The position numbers and the translations under genes are program-made. The notes under the pieces are model-generated. The model did no database searches. It was not told the origin of the DNA and saw only the letters and a list, made by a program, of their open reading frames with translations. Shown one piece after another: positions 45,319-57,010 of a DNA stretch of 62,497 bases; the first letter of the stretch is position 1, and each line of letters opens with the position of its first letter. The DNA lies in contig WELA01007917.1 of NCBI GenBank assembly GCA_009602735.1, forward strand, positions 29,579-92,075, written 5' to 3'. The stretch is from Mesotaenium endlicherianum (Eukaryota; Streptophyta; Zygnematophyceae; Zygnematales; Mesotaeniaceae).

Positions 45319-46798
45319 TCAAGTGGACGGCAGCCCAAATGCGACGCGGCTGGCGTCGCTCCAGGAGGCAAACATGGGCAGGTGCTGCATGGGCGTGGCA
45401 GGCGCAGCGGGCGGCAGCAGGGGCAGGGGCGACGGCTGCAGAGGGTAAGCGCTGCCCAGGGAGGGGGATGCACCGTAGAGGAGGGGGAAGTCGTGGCCGT
45501 AGGAGAAGTGCGGGGAGAGGCCAGGTGGCGCGCCCTGGGAGGTGCTGGCCTCGACGGGCAGCGAGAGCGTGGACACGGGGGAGTAAGCCCCACCCCCAAG
45601 TGCACCCCCCTCCTCGGAGCCCACCAAAAATGCGCCCTGCCATTTACAGATGGGAACACAGAAAGAGGAGGTTCAGAACTCGGATTGTCAACTTTGAGAA
45701 ACAGCCACAATGCTATAAAGCACGTCAATCGTCTCAGATCATCCGGGAATCCGTCGTCATTCGCGACTCCTTGCACGCTGCCGCCCGGGCAAGGCCGGGC
45801 TGGCACTGGCTGGCTTGCGGTCAGCCCAGGTCCTGGGCCGTCCAGATCGGGGCATCCCAAGGTCCAGAGAGGACAAGCACAGACAGGAGATGCAGAGAGC
45901 AGTCGCGCCTCGGCCCTCGCCGCTCCCTGGTCTCTGCACTCTGTGCTGCTCCCTCGCAGTCCTCGTATGCAAACGTGAGCTCTCAGAGTTTGCAGCATGG
46001 GAAGATTTGGCGGTTTACTCGTTACCATGCAGTGTGGCCTCAAGCTTCTCTTAGTCTTTGAACAATACAAACTGAGTGAGGAAGAGATTAAAAATATCGG
46101 GCAGCTATGCTCTCTCTGCTTCCTTCACGCTTTGAACTTAGTGAACATTTCATGGAGAGAGAGAGCGAGAGAGGGTCCACGCCAACGACAAGGGTAGCTT
46201 GTTCTAACCTGCAGGAGGGAGGAATAGGTGGCGGGGTCAGCCGCCAGCAGCCGCGCAGAGACTTTCTCGGCGTGTGCCAGCAAGCTCTCCAGAGAAAGCC
46301 GAGGGTCGAGGCCCATCTGGGCTGCCAGCTGGCGGCCCAGGAGGCTGCCGGCGAGGCTCCCTGCATGTGCCTGGCAGTCCTCCATGCTGAGGCCTGGGCT
46401 AGCGCCATCCGGAAGGACAAGAGTGGACTGGAGCAGGGGCAGGCTGCCTCCCGGGACAGGCCAGCTGGCGGAGAACTGCTGGCTCTGCTGCTGCTGCTGC
46501 TCCTGCTGCTGGTACTGGTGCTGCTGCTGGTGATGGTGGTGCTGCTGCTGCTGGCGGTGGTGCAGTTGGTTCTGCCGGCTCTGTCGGCTGCTGGTGTGGT
46601 GGTCATGCTGCTGCTGCTGCTGGTGGTGGTGCTGCTGCTGCTGCTCAATATGATCATGCTGGCCCACGTGCTGCTGCTGCTGCTGCAGGAACTGCTGGAG
46701 CTGCTGCCGGTGCTGGTGCTGCTGCAGGTGCAGCTGCTGCTGCTGCTGCTGGCGGAGGAGGTGGTGGTAGTTGACGTGAGACGCATACTCCTGCAAGA

Positions 46799-46833
<35 letters not shown>

Positions 46834-47261
46834 AGATGGTCGGGTGCGTGCTCCTCCGTGCCCCGCTCCCCCACGCCCTCCATATCCTCCTCATGCTCCT
46901 CCTCTTCTCCCTCCTGCTGCTGCGGCTGCTGCTGCTGGCACAGCATGCTTCCCTGGTCGTTGTCACTTGCAACGGCCACCTGTCAAGGAAAGGGAGAAAG
47001 AGAGGGCAAGGGAGGGGAGGTGGAGAGAGAGAGGGGGAGGGAGCAGGGGAATAAGATCCTGCAAACGTGTACCACATATTGCCTGCCGCATGTGCGAGGA
47101 AGAGAAAAGCAACACATACTCACACACAGACACTAACACACACAAAGAGAGGAGGGAGGGAGGGAGGGAGGGAGGGAATGCAAACATAGGCACACATACA
47201 CCCACTCACGTGCACGTGTGCACATGCCCACACATACACATGAAAATACACGCACACACGC

Positions 47262-47293
<32 letters not shown>

Positions 47294-47918
47294 GTGACTG
47301 CTCGCTTGCGCCTTGTGCTCGTGAGGTGTATTCTCTCGAGATGAGAAGTGTCAAGATCGATGCTGAAGCTCACGGGTGGGGAAAGCGCACCTGCTGGAAA
47401 GCAGATACTCGCGCACGCGCTCACACACATACACAAGAAGCGCGCCCACACGCTCGCGAGCTTTCGTATTTGTCTCTCTGAGTTAGTAATGCGGTACAAC
47501 GACTGTCGTTAAGATGAAGAGGCTCGCAGGTAGCGAGAGCGCACCTGCTGAGAGGCAGACAGGGAAGCGCCGTCCTCAGCCAAGCCCGGCGCCTGGGGCC
47601 CTTGGCACAGCCCCTTGATATAACGACTCAGGTCAAAGTTAGTGACAGCATTCAGGCCCCGGTACTTGACAGCTGCCACGTCGTACGCCTCCGCTGCCTC
47701 CTCCTGGGTCCCTGAAACGTTAAATATAGGAGAGAGTTTGAGAGGTAGTATGCCTATATCCATTGATTGTGCCTACTTTTGTTTCTTGATTGTGCGTATC
47801 TTTCAATTGCAAGAACGTGTTTATTGATCATATCCACCCCCGTATGCGTTCACATATTTGTGTATGTATGTGCACAAGTCAACACCATGTATATAGATAC
47901 GTGCACGCACACATGTGT

Positions 47919-47953
<35 letters not shown>

Positions 47954-50900
47954 TATATATGTACATATATATTTATCAATTTGTTCATACTATTTGCGCT
48001 CCTGTGCCAGTTTCTGCCAAGGCAGGCCGCCGCACACGCCAAATACGCCGAAAACGCCAAAAGTACCAAACGAGCTTGCACAGAGCGTGCTACAGAAAGG
48101 TCTGGCCTCGAGAGGTCCAGAGGTCCAGGCAGGAGGGGTGGGGGTGGTGGGCGCACAGAAATTGCCAAACGGGCTTGCAAAAACGTGTTACACAAATGCC
48201 AAGAGGCCCAGAGGGGCCCGGACGTCCAGGGGGAGAGGGTGGGTGTGGGGGTGGGGGCGGTGGGCGCACCGAAAGTGCCAAGGTAGAGGTACTTGTTGCC
48301 GAGCACGCGGCCGATGCGCGCCTCCCACCGCCCGTGCTGGTGGTGCCTGCACGTCGCGCGCCACGTGGCACGTGTCACGTGCACCTCAGAGAAAATACTC
48401 AGAACCAGGAAAGGGGGGGAGGGGGCACAGCGGCACAGGGCGGGCGGGCTGCGGCGACAGCAGTCGGGCACTGGAGGGGCTCGAGAGTCGACTGCGCAGG
48501 TGTGGGGCGGCGGGGCTGGGGAGGGATTGTCTTGCTGTGCGCGGAATTGTATGAACGAAACATGAAAAGGGGGCGTGGTGGTGTGACGGAGCTTAGAAGG
48601 TGCTGGCAGGAGCAGTAGGCTCCCCCACTGGTGCCGTGCTCCCTTATTAGTGGCGCTGACAGTTCGGGGAGGTCGGAACGTCGATGGCATTAAGCACAAA
48701 TGTTGTGAACTTCAAAGTGGGCGTGGCGTGAGGTTGCAATATTCTCTGATATAAGCAATAGTCTGGGAGTGGATATGTATGACCTGTCACCGTGTACACT
48801 TTTTATGAGACACACAGCAATCACACCCACACGCGCACATACACATAAGCCCACACACACGTACTCACATACACACTCACATATACGCACAAAAATGCCC
48901 ACACACACACACACATACACACACACAGACCTTCACTGGCTCTCGCTTACACAGGTGCATGCGGCAACCATGCACGGCTGCGCAAGCACACACGCGTGAT
49001 CACTAACCCGCACGTGGAAGTGTCTGTTGTCAGAACAGTGCACACAAGCCAAGAAACGTGCATGCACGTGCGGAGTCCGGACTAGATACGTTCTCGAGCC
49101 TCGCGCGTTCTGCGTGCCCGTGACGTCAACTGAAAGCTGCGAAGCGCCGGTGCCAGCATACGTACCGCGTGACCCCTCGGAACTTGGAAGCGCCTCTGGC
49201 GAAGCCGCTGCTCTTCCTGCCACATGCCAAGCGGTCCACGAGTCCGGGCGCGTAGAGAAAGAAACCGTCAGACACAGGTACTTTTGGAAGCGGCAGGTCG
49301 TGGGCAGCTTGAGCGAGGCAGCGCTCTTACCAAATAAATGCAGCATGCACATCAATGATCGTGGATGAGAGTGGCTCTGAACGGCGTTGCACGAGCATAC
49401 CTGGTTATGGAACTTAGAAGTTCAGTCTTAATATGCCCAGGATTGTCACCTCATGGGGGAAAAAGGGGGTGGGGAAGGAGGGGGTTTCGCGAGCAGGTAG
49501 GGGATTACCGTCGGATCGAAGCAATGTACTCCTGACGCGACACCTGGCGCATGCCTTCCAGCTCCTCGGTGTACTTGCTCAGCTGCACGCCCACTTGCAC
49601 GCTTGCGCAGCTGAGGTTGAGCGCTTAGCGGAAAGAAAGCATTGGCTACAATTTACATCGTTCGAGGAGGGCCCCCAACATTAGTGCATGATCACGATTG
49701 TATTCGTGAAGTGGCAGCGGCAAGCGCTGTCTACTGTTATAGAGTTGGACACGGTAGGTCGAGGGCTTTCTAATTTCTGAGTATGTGCAGCTATATGTGA
49801 AGAGGAAGAGGGAGTGAGCACAGACGCGGAAGGCGAATTTCCACACACACGCCGACGCACGCATCGGTACGTTCACAGTCATGTCAAAACACACTCTCAC
49901 ACGCACCCGCACGCAGACACAAACACGCACACACACGCACAGACACATGTCCTGATACTGACAAGTGTTGCAGTTCTCTCTCCACCCATAAGCTAGTGTA
50001 CCCATCGGCAGTGGGCACCTTTGTCTACAGCTGCTCCTGTTTTGCTTGTTTGAGAACAATACGAGGGCTTACAGGAAAGTTGATGAGGGTGCCGGGGCCC
50101 CAGTACTTGAGGGCTGCCAGGTCATACGCGTGGGCGGCAGAGTCCTCGCTGTCATATCCGCCTGGATGCCACATGGGCCCGCGCGGGCAGTTCCGTGAGA
50201 CGTGCGCACTACAGATCGGTGCTTTCAATAGTACTATGATTGAAGGCTGTAAATATTTAGTGTTTACATTCTTGTATTTATAGATATCTGATATAGTCCA
50301 TGTGCATAGTCAAATGAGGGTCAAGCAGTTTACTTATATTTCATATCTGGTGCCGAAAAAGAAAAGCACAGTGTTAGTTACTGCTCATTCGCAAGTATGT
50401 GTGGAGTTGTACCTGTCTTCTCTATGGTACAAGATTTATAGTATTTCTGTATACATATATTGTACATATATTATACATATTTTAGTATTTACGCCAGGAG
50501 TAGTACTATTGATGTGCGGAAATCATATGCAAGACATACTGTCAACATGTCAGCCTGACACATGCAGGCCTGACAGAATCCTTATATATTTTCTCAGGCT
50601 CCCGCCAGAATCAGGTTTGGGACTTACCTAGATACACTGACAGGTGGCATTCCGCAGTCCCCAGAGCCACACATACGCCGAGGATGCATACGCACGACGC
50701 ACGTGCAGAGCAAGAATTCAGGGACAGGTGTCAGTGTGCGCTGTATCGCAGGCATACGTAGATGAGTGTTCCACTAGTTTTCTGCGCATGTACTAGAGTC
50801 AAGAGTAGCTCAATTCACGTACATAATACAACTGCGTTCTGCTTGTGCACATAAATTTGCGCTTTGTGCTTCACATCCATGCATAATCAGGCCCACGCAC

Positions 50901-53900
50901 AATCTATATCTATATGTGTGTGTGGGTTATGGAGTGTCGATGAATACAGGTTCAGTTTCACTTGGGGAATATGCTGATAGTGACATCAATCCCTACTGGT
51001 TTCCAAGTATGTATTTATTAAGAAACGTGTTCTGACGGCGCATATCAACTGCGAGGATCGATTTAAGAATGCACCCAATATCAGTGATTTGTATGTGATG
51101 TGTTATCAGGAGCACGTATACTGCAATGTGCACAGAGTACAGTTTTTGCGATGAAAGCATATATTGACTTTCCAAAGCTTGCAGAGATGCACAGACCGCC
51201 AGTTGGCACTACCTTGGCGGCCCTTCTTGTGCTGCCCCTCCTTGCGACAGGTGTTGTCCCACAGGTGCGCCTCGTATCTGCCCGTCCACCGGTGTCTGCA
51301 TCAATCGCGTCCAATCACAGTTTGCCAATCCTTGTCAGCTTATTTGACAGGCTGGGCTTCTTTTCACGCGTCACCAATCTGAAGGCTGCTGAGTGTGGCT
51401 GCCAGAGAAGTACAAAAAGGTACAGGAACGTCTGTGTTGCCTAACACAACAGCGTTCATTGAGCACGTTCGCATGCAAGCGTGCGCGCATGTGCACACAG
51501 GGGGACAGTTGCACATTGAGGAGAGGAGGGCGTGCCACATGCAGGCCGTTCTAAAATGACGAACGGACACGATCAGAAGGACAACTGTGAGAGGATGCAG
51601 CACGAGGTTGCTTCTAAGAAGAGAGGTATCACAGAGAGAGAGAACACAAGGTGCCTAAAACGGGGAAGGGGAAACTGGGTGCTCCGCCCACTTCTAGTGT
51701 ATCACATATGCACAAGGGTACGCGCGCGCACAGGTGCCTTAGCAGCACACAATCCACAGATATGACACCCGCACTAACATACATCACATACAGCCACACG
51801 CACACACACACACGCGCGCATGGGTGCGTATGTGTGCATGTGCGGATGGGACTCCATGCAAAGCCAGTCACAGAAAGGGCCGGACTTTACGAGCCCCCCC
51901 CCATGGTGCCCTCACCTGGTGACGCCACGGTAGATGGAGCTCCTTTGACCAAAGGCATGCGCCGCCTTGCCACGCGCCTCTCTGGCAAGCGCCTGCTTGG
52001 TGGCGGCCTTGCTCTTTGTGCCAGCTGTCACCACTTCAGCCGCTCTCACCTCCGTCACCTCTCCACCGCCCCCGCTCTCGTCCAGAAGCACGCCTGGGCC
52101 AGCCAACCCCTCCCCCTCCTTCACCCCTTCCCCCTCCTCTGCCCCCGCTCTCGCCCCCGCCCCCTCCGCCACTCTGGCCCCCTCTCCTGCCCTCCCTGTC
52201 AAGCCCCAATTATCCTTTCCTGCCGCCCCCGTGGCATCACCACCATCTCCCAGTGAGGCTGAGAGGCCTACGCTACCGCCGCCGTAAGCGCCAGGTGTCA
52301 CCTGCACAGCTCCGGTTTCCTCGGCTTCCATGGTGTCCTCGTGGCCATCTGCCACGTGGCAGGCAGTGCTCCCGCGGTGCTTCTGCCGGAGCTTGGCCAT
52401 CACAGATTTCCTTCTGGAGGTGGCAGGCCTCACAGCAGCGACACTTGGCGCTCTCCTGGTGCCGGAACGTGCGCGCCTGCACCTGCCAGCTGGCACTTCC
52501 AACCTGGCGCTGCTGGGGCTGGGCCCTCTTAGCATCTGCTCTCCAGAGGAGGGAGGGAACTTGTCCACATCTCCTTGACCGCGACTGCCTGAGGGCAGAA
52601 AGCAAAGAAGAAACTGTCAGGCTCAGGCGTCGGGAACACTCTCTCAGGAGTAGTGCTGCCAAACGAAATGACATCTGGCAATGCTGCAATGTTGGAAAAA
52701 CAAGGTGCCCGCACGGACCTCGTCTTCTGATCATGGTCAAATAGAGACTGGGGAGCGGCCTCTTATACGTGGGACTTTTTCTGCTAAAGGCATCCGATGA
52801 AAAAGGGAGGGAGTCGGGAATTGAAAGGACGACGGAGGAGGGCATCCACATCAGCCCTGCCGCTGGCTGCATACTTTTCCCCGCGTGAGCTCAAGTGCTT
52901 TGAAAGATATCTTCACGGAAATATAAGCGAGCAGCAGAAGTGGTTTGCAAAAAAATATCAGAGCACAGGAGAGCGTGGGAATTTCTCTACGACATAAATA
53001 TATATATTGTGATTTTCATTAAGGCACACGGCTCAGCTTTCTACAGGAAGGGGCAGATGCCAAGGATTCAAGTACAAAGGGGGCTAAGGGTAAGGGGGGG
53101 AGGAAGCGGAGGGGGAGGGGGAGGGGGGTCGGGGGAGCCGGGCGAGTGAGCTGCCGGGGTGTGGTGCGGCATAAGGGTGCAACACACCTGGCGACTCCAG
53201 AGCTCTTGCCGGGGACTGCCGCCTCTGGAGGCGCAAGAAAGACTTGAGCGATGAGATCTTCTGCCTGGGCGTGATACAGCCTTGGCTGCCTCCTCCTCCA
53301 TCTCTTCCCTCCCCTCCTCCTCTGCATTCTCCTCCTACATCCCAGCCTGCAGCAGCATCACCCTCCTCCCTCCTGTTGATGCCAGGCACCACCACCCGCA
53401 GGTGAGAGCGAGGGCCAGCCATAGACACGTCTCGCCACACGCGGGGGGGGCTGCTGTCTCCGGGGTTGACGCATGAGCCTCCCTCCGTTGACAGCTGTCT
53501 GCGCGGCGGCACCGCTGCTGCCTTGTCACCAATCGCATCCTCGCAGCCCGTGTCTCCCTTGCCTGCTCTTCTCTGCTGGCCTCCTCCGCACTCTTCTCCC
53601 CTCCAGCAGTGCTCCCCTTCTCTTCCTTCTCCCCCATTGGCTCCTGCTCCTCCTTCTCTTCCTCCCTCTGGATTCTCCCCGCTTCCCTTGCGACTGCAGA
53701 AAGCCTCTTCCCCGCCGCCCGCCACCTCGTGCTCTTCAATGTGCGGATGCGGCCAGAGCCGGTGGCGGGCGGGGACAATGACGATGTTGGGACAGCTCTT
53801 CCTCTTGCCCACGTGGTGCAGCAGCGGCTCTGTCCTCCTCTCCTCCGCCTCCTCCTGCAATCATCCCAGGGCCCAAGAAACAGACACTAAACGTGTCAGC

Positions 53901-55083
53901 AGACTTTAGAGTATTGGTCCTTGGGTTCAGGGGGAGAAAAAATTCAAACGACACACCCTGCAACCTTTGCTTGCATGATGCACTCACTGCTTTTTGGGCT
54001 GCACTGCTGCGTGCATCCAATAGGAGAGGGGTGCGTGCGCAGCTGCGCTTGATATCGAGCAGGCAGACAGGTCGGCACACTCTTGCTAGATCGGGCAAGT
54101 GTAGCTTGCAAATTGCACTCCGTATAGTCAACATCCCCCTCAGTGCATGTGCGTATCTATGAGCTGTGCGATTGCTTGCCCTCCTCCCAGGATTGGTGGC
54201 CCTGCTGGAAGCCTGGACAAGTAACATTTCTTCCAATTAAATGACTGCAGCTGAGCTGCATGTGCGGAAGCTGGCCCATCATAGAGATGGGGAAAAAGCA
54301 TTGAGGATGAGCATGGGAAGCTACGGGACCCAGGTGGCAGCATTGGAGAGCATGGGGGCCATATATGGCAGCTGTCAGGAGTTGGAGGCTCAGTCAGGAG
54401 ACAGTCAGAGGTAGACATGATGGCCAGGTGTCACCTGTGGGGGGGAGTCCTCGACGGGGTTCAGCAGGGAGGCTTCGGCTTCCCAGTCGTCGCCAAGTGG
54501 CGGCAGTATGTCTACCATCATGTTGACCTCCATCATGGAGAAGGCGGCCTCCCCTGCATATATATTTTCGTCAAAGATTAGAGCCGCCATATAAGAGTCA
54601 GACATATATCCATGGCTGCTTAGGCTCCAAGGAGCCTGGGCCCTGCATCCGTTGGCCGGCACTTGTGTAATATACTTAACATGCAGGCAGCAGAAGAGAA
54701 GATTTTAGTGCGTTTAAATAATAAAGGCAATATGTTGTTGTCAAGATTGAAGAGAGCTAGGCTGAGCATAAAGCACACTCTGCTTGAGAGTCGAGACAAG
54801 AAAATGAAACTGAGCAGAGGGATGCGGACGGATGACAAGTATCATTGCACTTTTAATCGCCGCTGCAGCAAGATGTTGCGCAAGATGCATCCATCCCTTA
54901 AACACTTACATGCAGATCCACTTCTGCCGGCCTGTTACACCAACTTGTAAGTGTACATATGACAAGCCGCGTGTGCGCATGGGTACCTTTGCTGACCTCC
55001 TGCGAGGTCTCGGCAAAGTACACTCCTGACTGGTTTGTGAAGTCGTCCATGGTTGGGCTGGGGCTGGCCTGCAGCAGCTCCAT
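45319..55083 (-). CDS. ANT/PLETHORA-type double-AP2 transcription factor
   Basis: Thirteen minus-strand exons, all phases consistent: 55,083-54,987; 54,553-54,435; 53,854-53,188; 52,588-51,916; 51,295-51,213; 50,636-50,628; 50,161-50,073; 49,582-49,509; 49,216-49,166; 48,346-48,270; 47,711-47,545; 46,979-46,209; 45,636-45,319 (3,195 nt, 1,064 residues). AP2 repeat 1 (about 512-579) has [22 protein letters not shown] and the 10-residue insertion around [12 protein letters not shown] that marks the ANT lineage. The linker is [19 protein letters not shown]. Repeat 2 (about 614-676) has [27 protein letters not shown] and [14 protein letters not shown]. The N-terminus is long and low-complexity in part; residues 703-890 are Gln/His-rich. 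In land plants this clade controls meristem and stem-cell identity; the role here is unknown. Several introns carry CA/GT microsatellites. Confidence 0.9.
46495..46835 (-). repeat. CAG/CAC repeat encoding the Gln/His-rich domain of the AP2 protein
   Basis: Interrupted CAG and CAC triplets on the minus strand, within exon 12; they encode Q runs up to about 11 mixed with H. Confidence 0.9.
50628..50636 (-). other. 9-nt microexon of the AP2 gene
   Basis: TGTATCTAG on the minus strand, between CTGTCAG and GTAAGTCC. With split codons on both sides it encodes V-Y-L and the first base of G, producing RQVYLGGYD across three exons. ANT/PLT genes of land plants have the same microexon at this codon. 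Confidence 0.9.
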
Positions 55084-57010
55084 GTCTGACGCTCTGAAGC
55101 TTTGAAGATTTGAAGCTTCCTAAACTGGTCAATGACAACAAAGTGGGAAGATTGACCTGCCAGAATTTGGGAGACTGATTTGTGTAAAGCACAAATGCAG
55201 CAAGCTGCCGCTTGTAATTGGAAGTTAAGGTTTCTGGTGGAACAGTTGACGTTGACGCTCACTGGATGGATATGTCTGCCAGTGGTGTTTGAATATTCCT
55301 CCTTCAAGTCAGGTTAGAACTGTTCAGGCATTGCAGGACATTAGCTTCGTCAATGTTTGTCTTGTGTGCTCTATCAGGGACTAAGTAGCAGGCAGGCTGG
55401 CTGGCCCCCACACCTGCCGGGAGGAAGTAATATTTGTACGGAGTGCATGGAGAAATACGTGGAAATGAGAGGGCTTTGTAGAGTCAACTTTAATGATTGA
55501 CAAGGATGCTATGGCGAGGGTGTAGGTATATCAAGTGCTAATCGCTGTTGGATGTGAGGCCTCTTAAGCTCTTTTGGCCTTTCAACTGGGAAACAGCCTC
55601 AAATTTAGCCCATGCTATAGAGGACAAGCTGCAGTTCCACATACAATGCTAATAAAAGGGCTACGAGGGTTGCTGCACTAGCTCGCCAATTGCCATTACT
55701 GTAGATGAGCAACTCAAATACTTTTTCATTATGAAATGTGCTGATAATCTTCTGGCATTCTGAGCAGGTTGTACGCTAGCAATAGATTTTGGGATAAGTA
55801 ATGTTTTGCAACTATTTTTGACAAGCAATTGTTCCAGGTTGTGCTTGTTCTGTCTTATGTTGAGTTTGTAAGCGATGAAATTGCTGGAGCAGCCCCTGAA
55901 TATACACTCAGGTTTCAATTATCCGTGGTCTGTTTCACCACTCTTGACACATCAGAGGCCTATTCCGTAATGGTATTGTGTTGTTTATTGCAACGTCTGC
56001 AATAATAGCTTAGGAGGGATTATGTATGTGAAGTTAAGGACGAAGTGATGCGGGCGCATGTGTTGTGCAAGTTAGCGACTCATAGGCAATCTGCAAAGAT
56101 GCACTCTTGCTTCCCGAATTCGTTTCGCATCATGCGCTGACCAATTCAATACGACGTAAAAGTGCAAACACGAGTCAAGCAAGGAGCGACTCACGAGTCA
56201 TTACTAAACTTTCACTTTCTTGGACGAGCTGTCAAGGTTTGACAGTCCTAACGGGAAACAATCTGCCGTCACAAAAAAGATGCGAACGGTACAAATTTGG
56301 AACCATGTCAACATCGAAATTAGCGATGTTTTTACTAGTATGCAACTTTCAAACGTTACCGTATTTCTGCCGTCGGAAAAAATTGTAACTTCCGGAACAG
56401 CCTTTACCTGCAATTTGCTCCAGGAGGGAGCTTGTCAGTCACGAAATGCAAGCCGCGGACGCTTGCGACATTGGATCGTAGTCCGACCCCTCTGACATCT
56501 GAAAATAGCAATAGGTAATGGCCGCACGAACGGGTCCTGACTTCTACACAACCCGAAGCATGACGCTCCGATTTCGGAGAAAAATAGGTTGACGTTAAAG
56601 CGATGGGGAAACTGGACGACACTTCCTGCAGGGTCATCCAGGTCGCGCCTTAATCTCGAATTTCAACCCTATCAGTCGAAAGCAGCAACAAATCTGTCGC
56701 ATGCAGTCATGCCCTGGACTTTTGGCTGTGTGAACTACGGCGCGCTCCCATTGTCCGTGCGATGCAACTCGTGCTCATAGATCGGACTTCGATCGCGCCA
56801 GAAATTCGCGAAAAGTGCAACTTTTGTCGACTCCCGTCGGGAGCCCGGGTGGGCCACCCAGGGTTCTCGCGATTTGAGGGCGTCCCCTCACCCGTCTGCA
56901 ATAGCGAACACTTCGTTCGCGAATCCTTCCAAGTGCAAATAGGCGGTTAGGAGGGGCGTCTTTCGATGCTAAGGTACAATATGGGTGGGTCACGAGCATA
57001 CGATATGGGT
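55084..57010. other. Upstream region of the AP2 gene
   Basis: No coding sequence recognised. The 56,700-57,010 part is GC-rich and then changes abruptly to AT-rich. A promoter for the AP2 gene should lie near 55,084-55,600, but no clear TATA box was found. Confidence 0.45.

Noticed and set aside
46107..47054. Long plus-strand frame rich in Leu/Val
   Set aside because: It is the antisense reading of the CAG/CAC repeat in AP2 exon 12; frames through triplet repeats stay open on both strands.
51651..52744. Pro/Ser-rich plus-strand frames
   Set aside because: Antisense of AP2 exon 4, whose minus-strand frame joins in phase to the AP2 domain exons.
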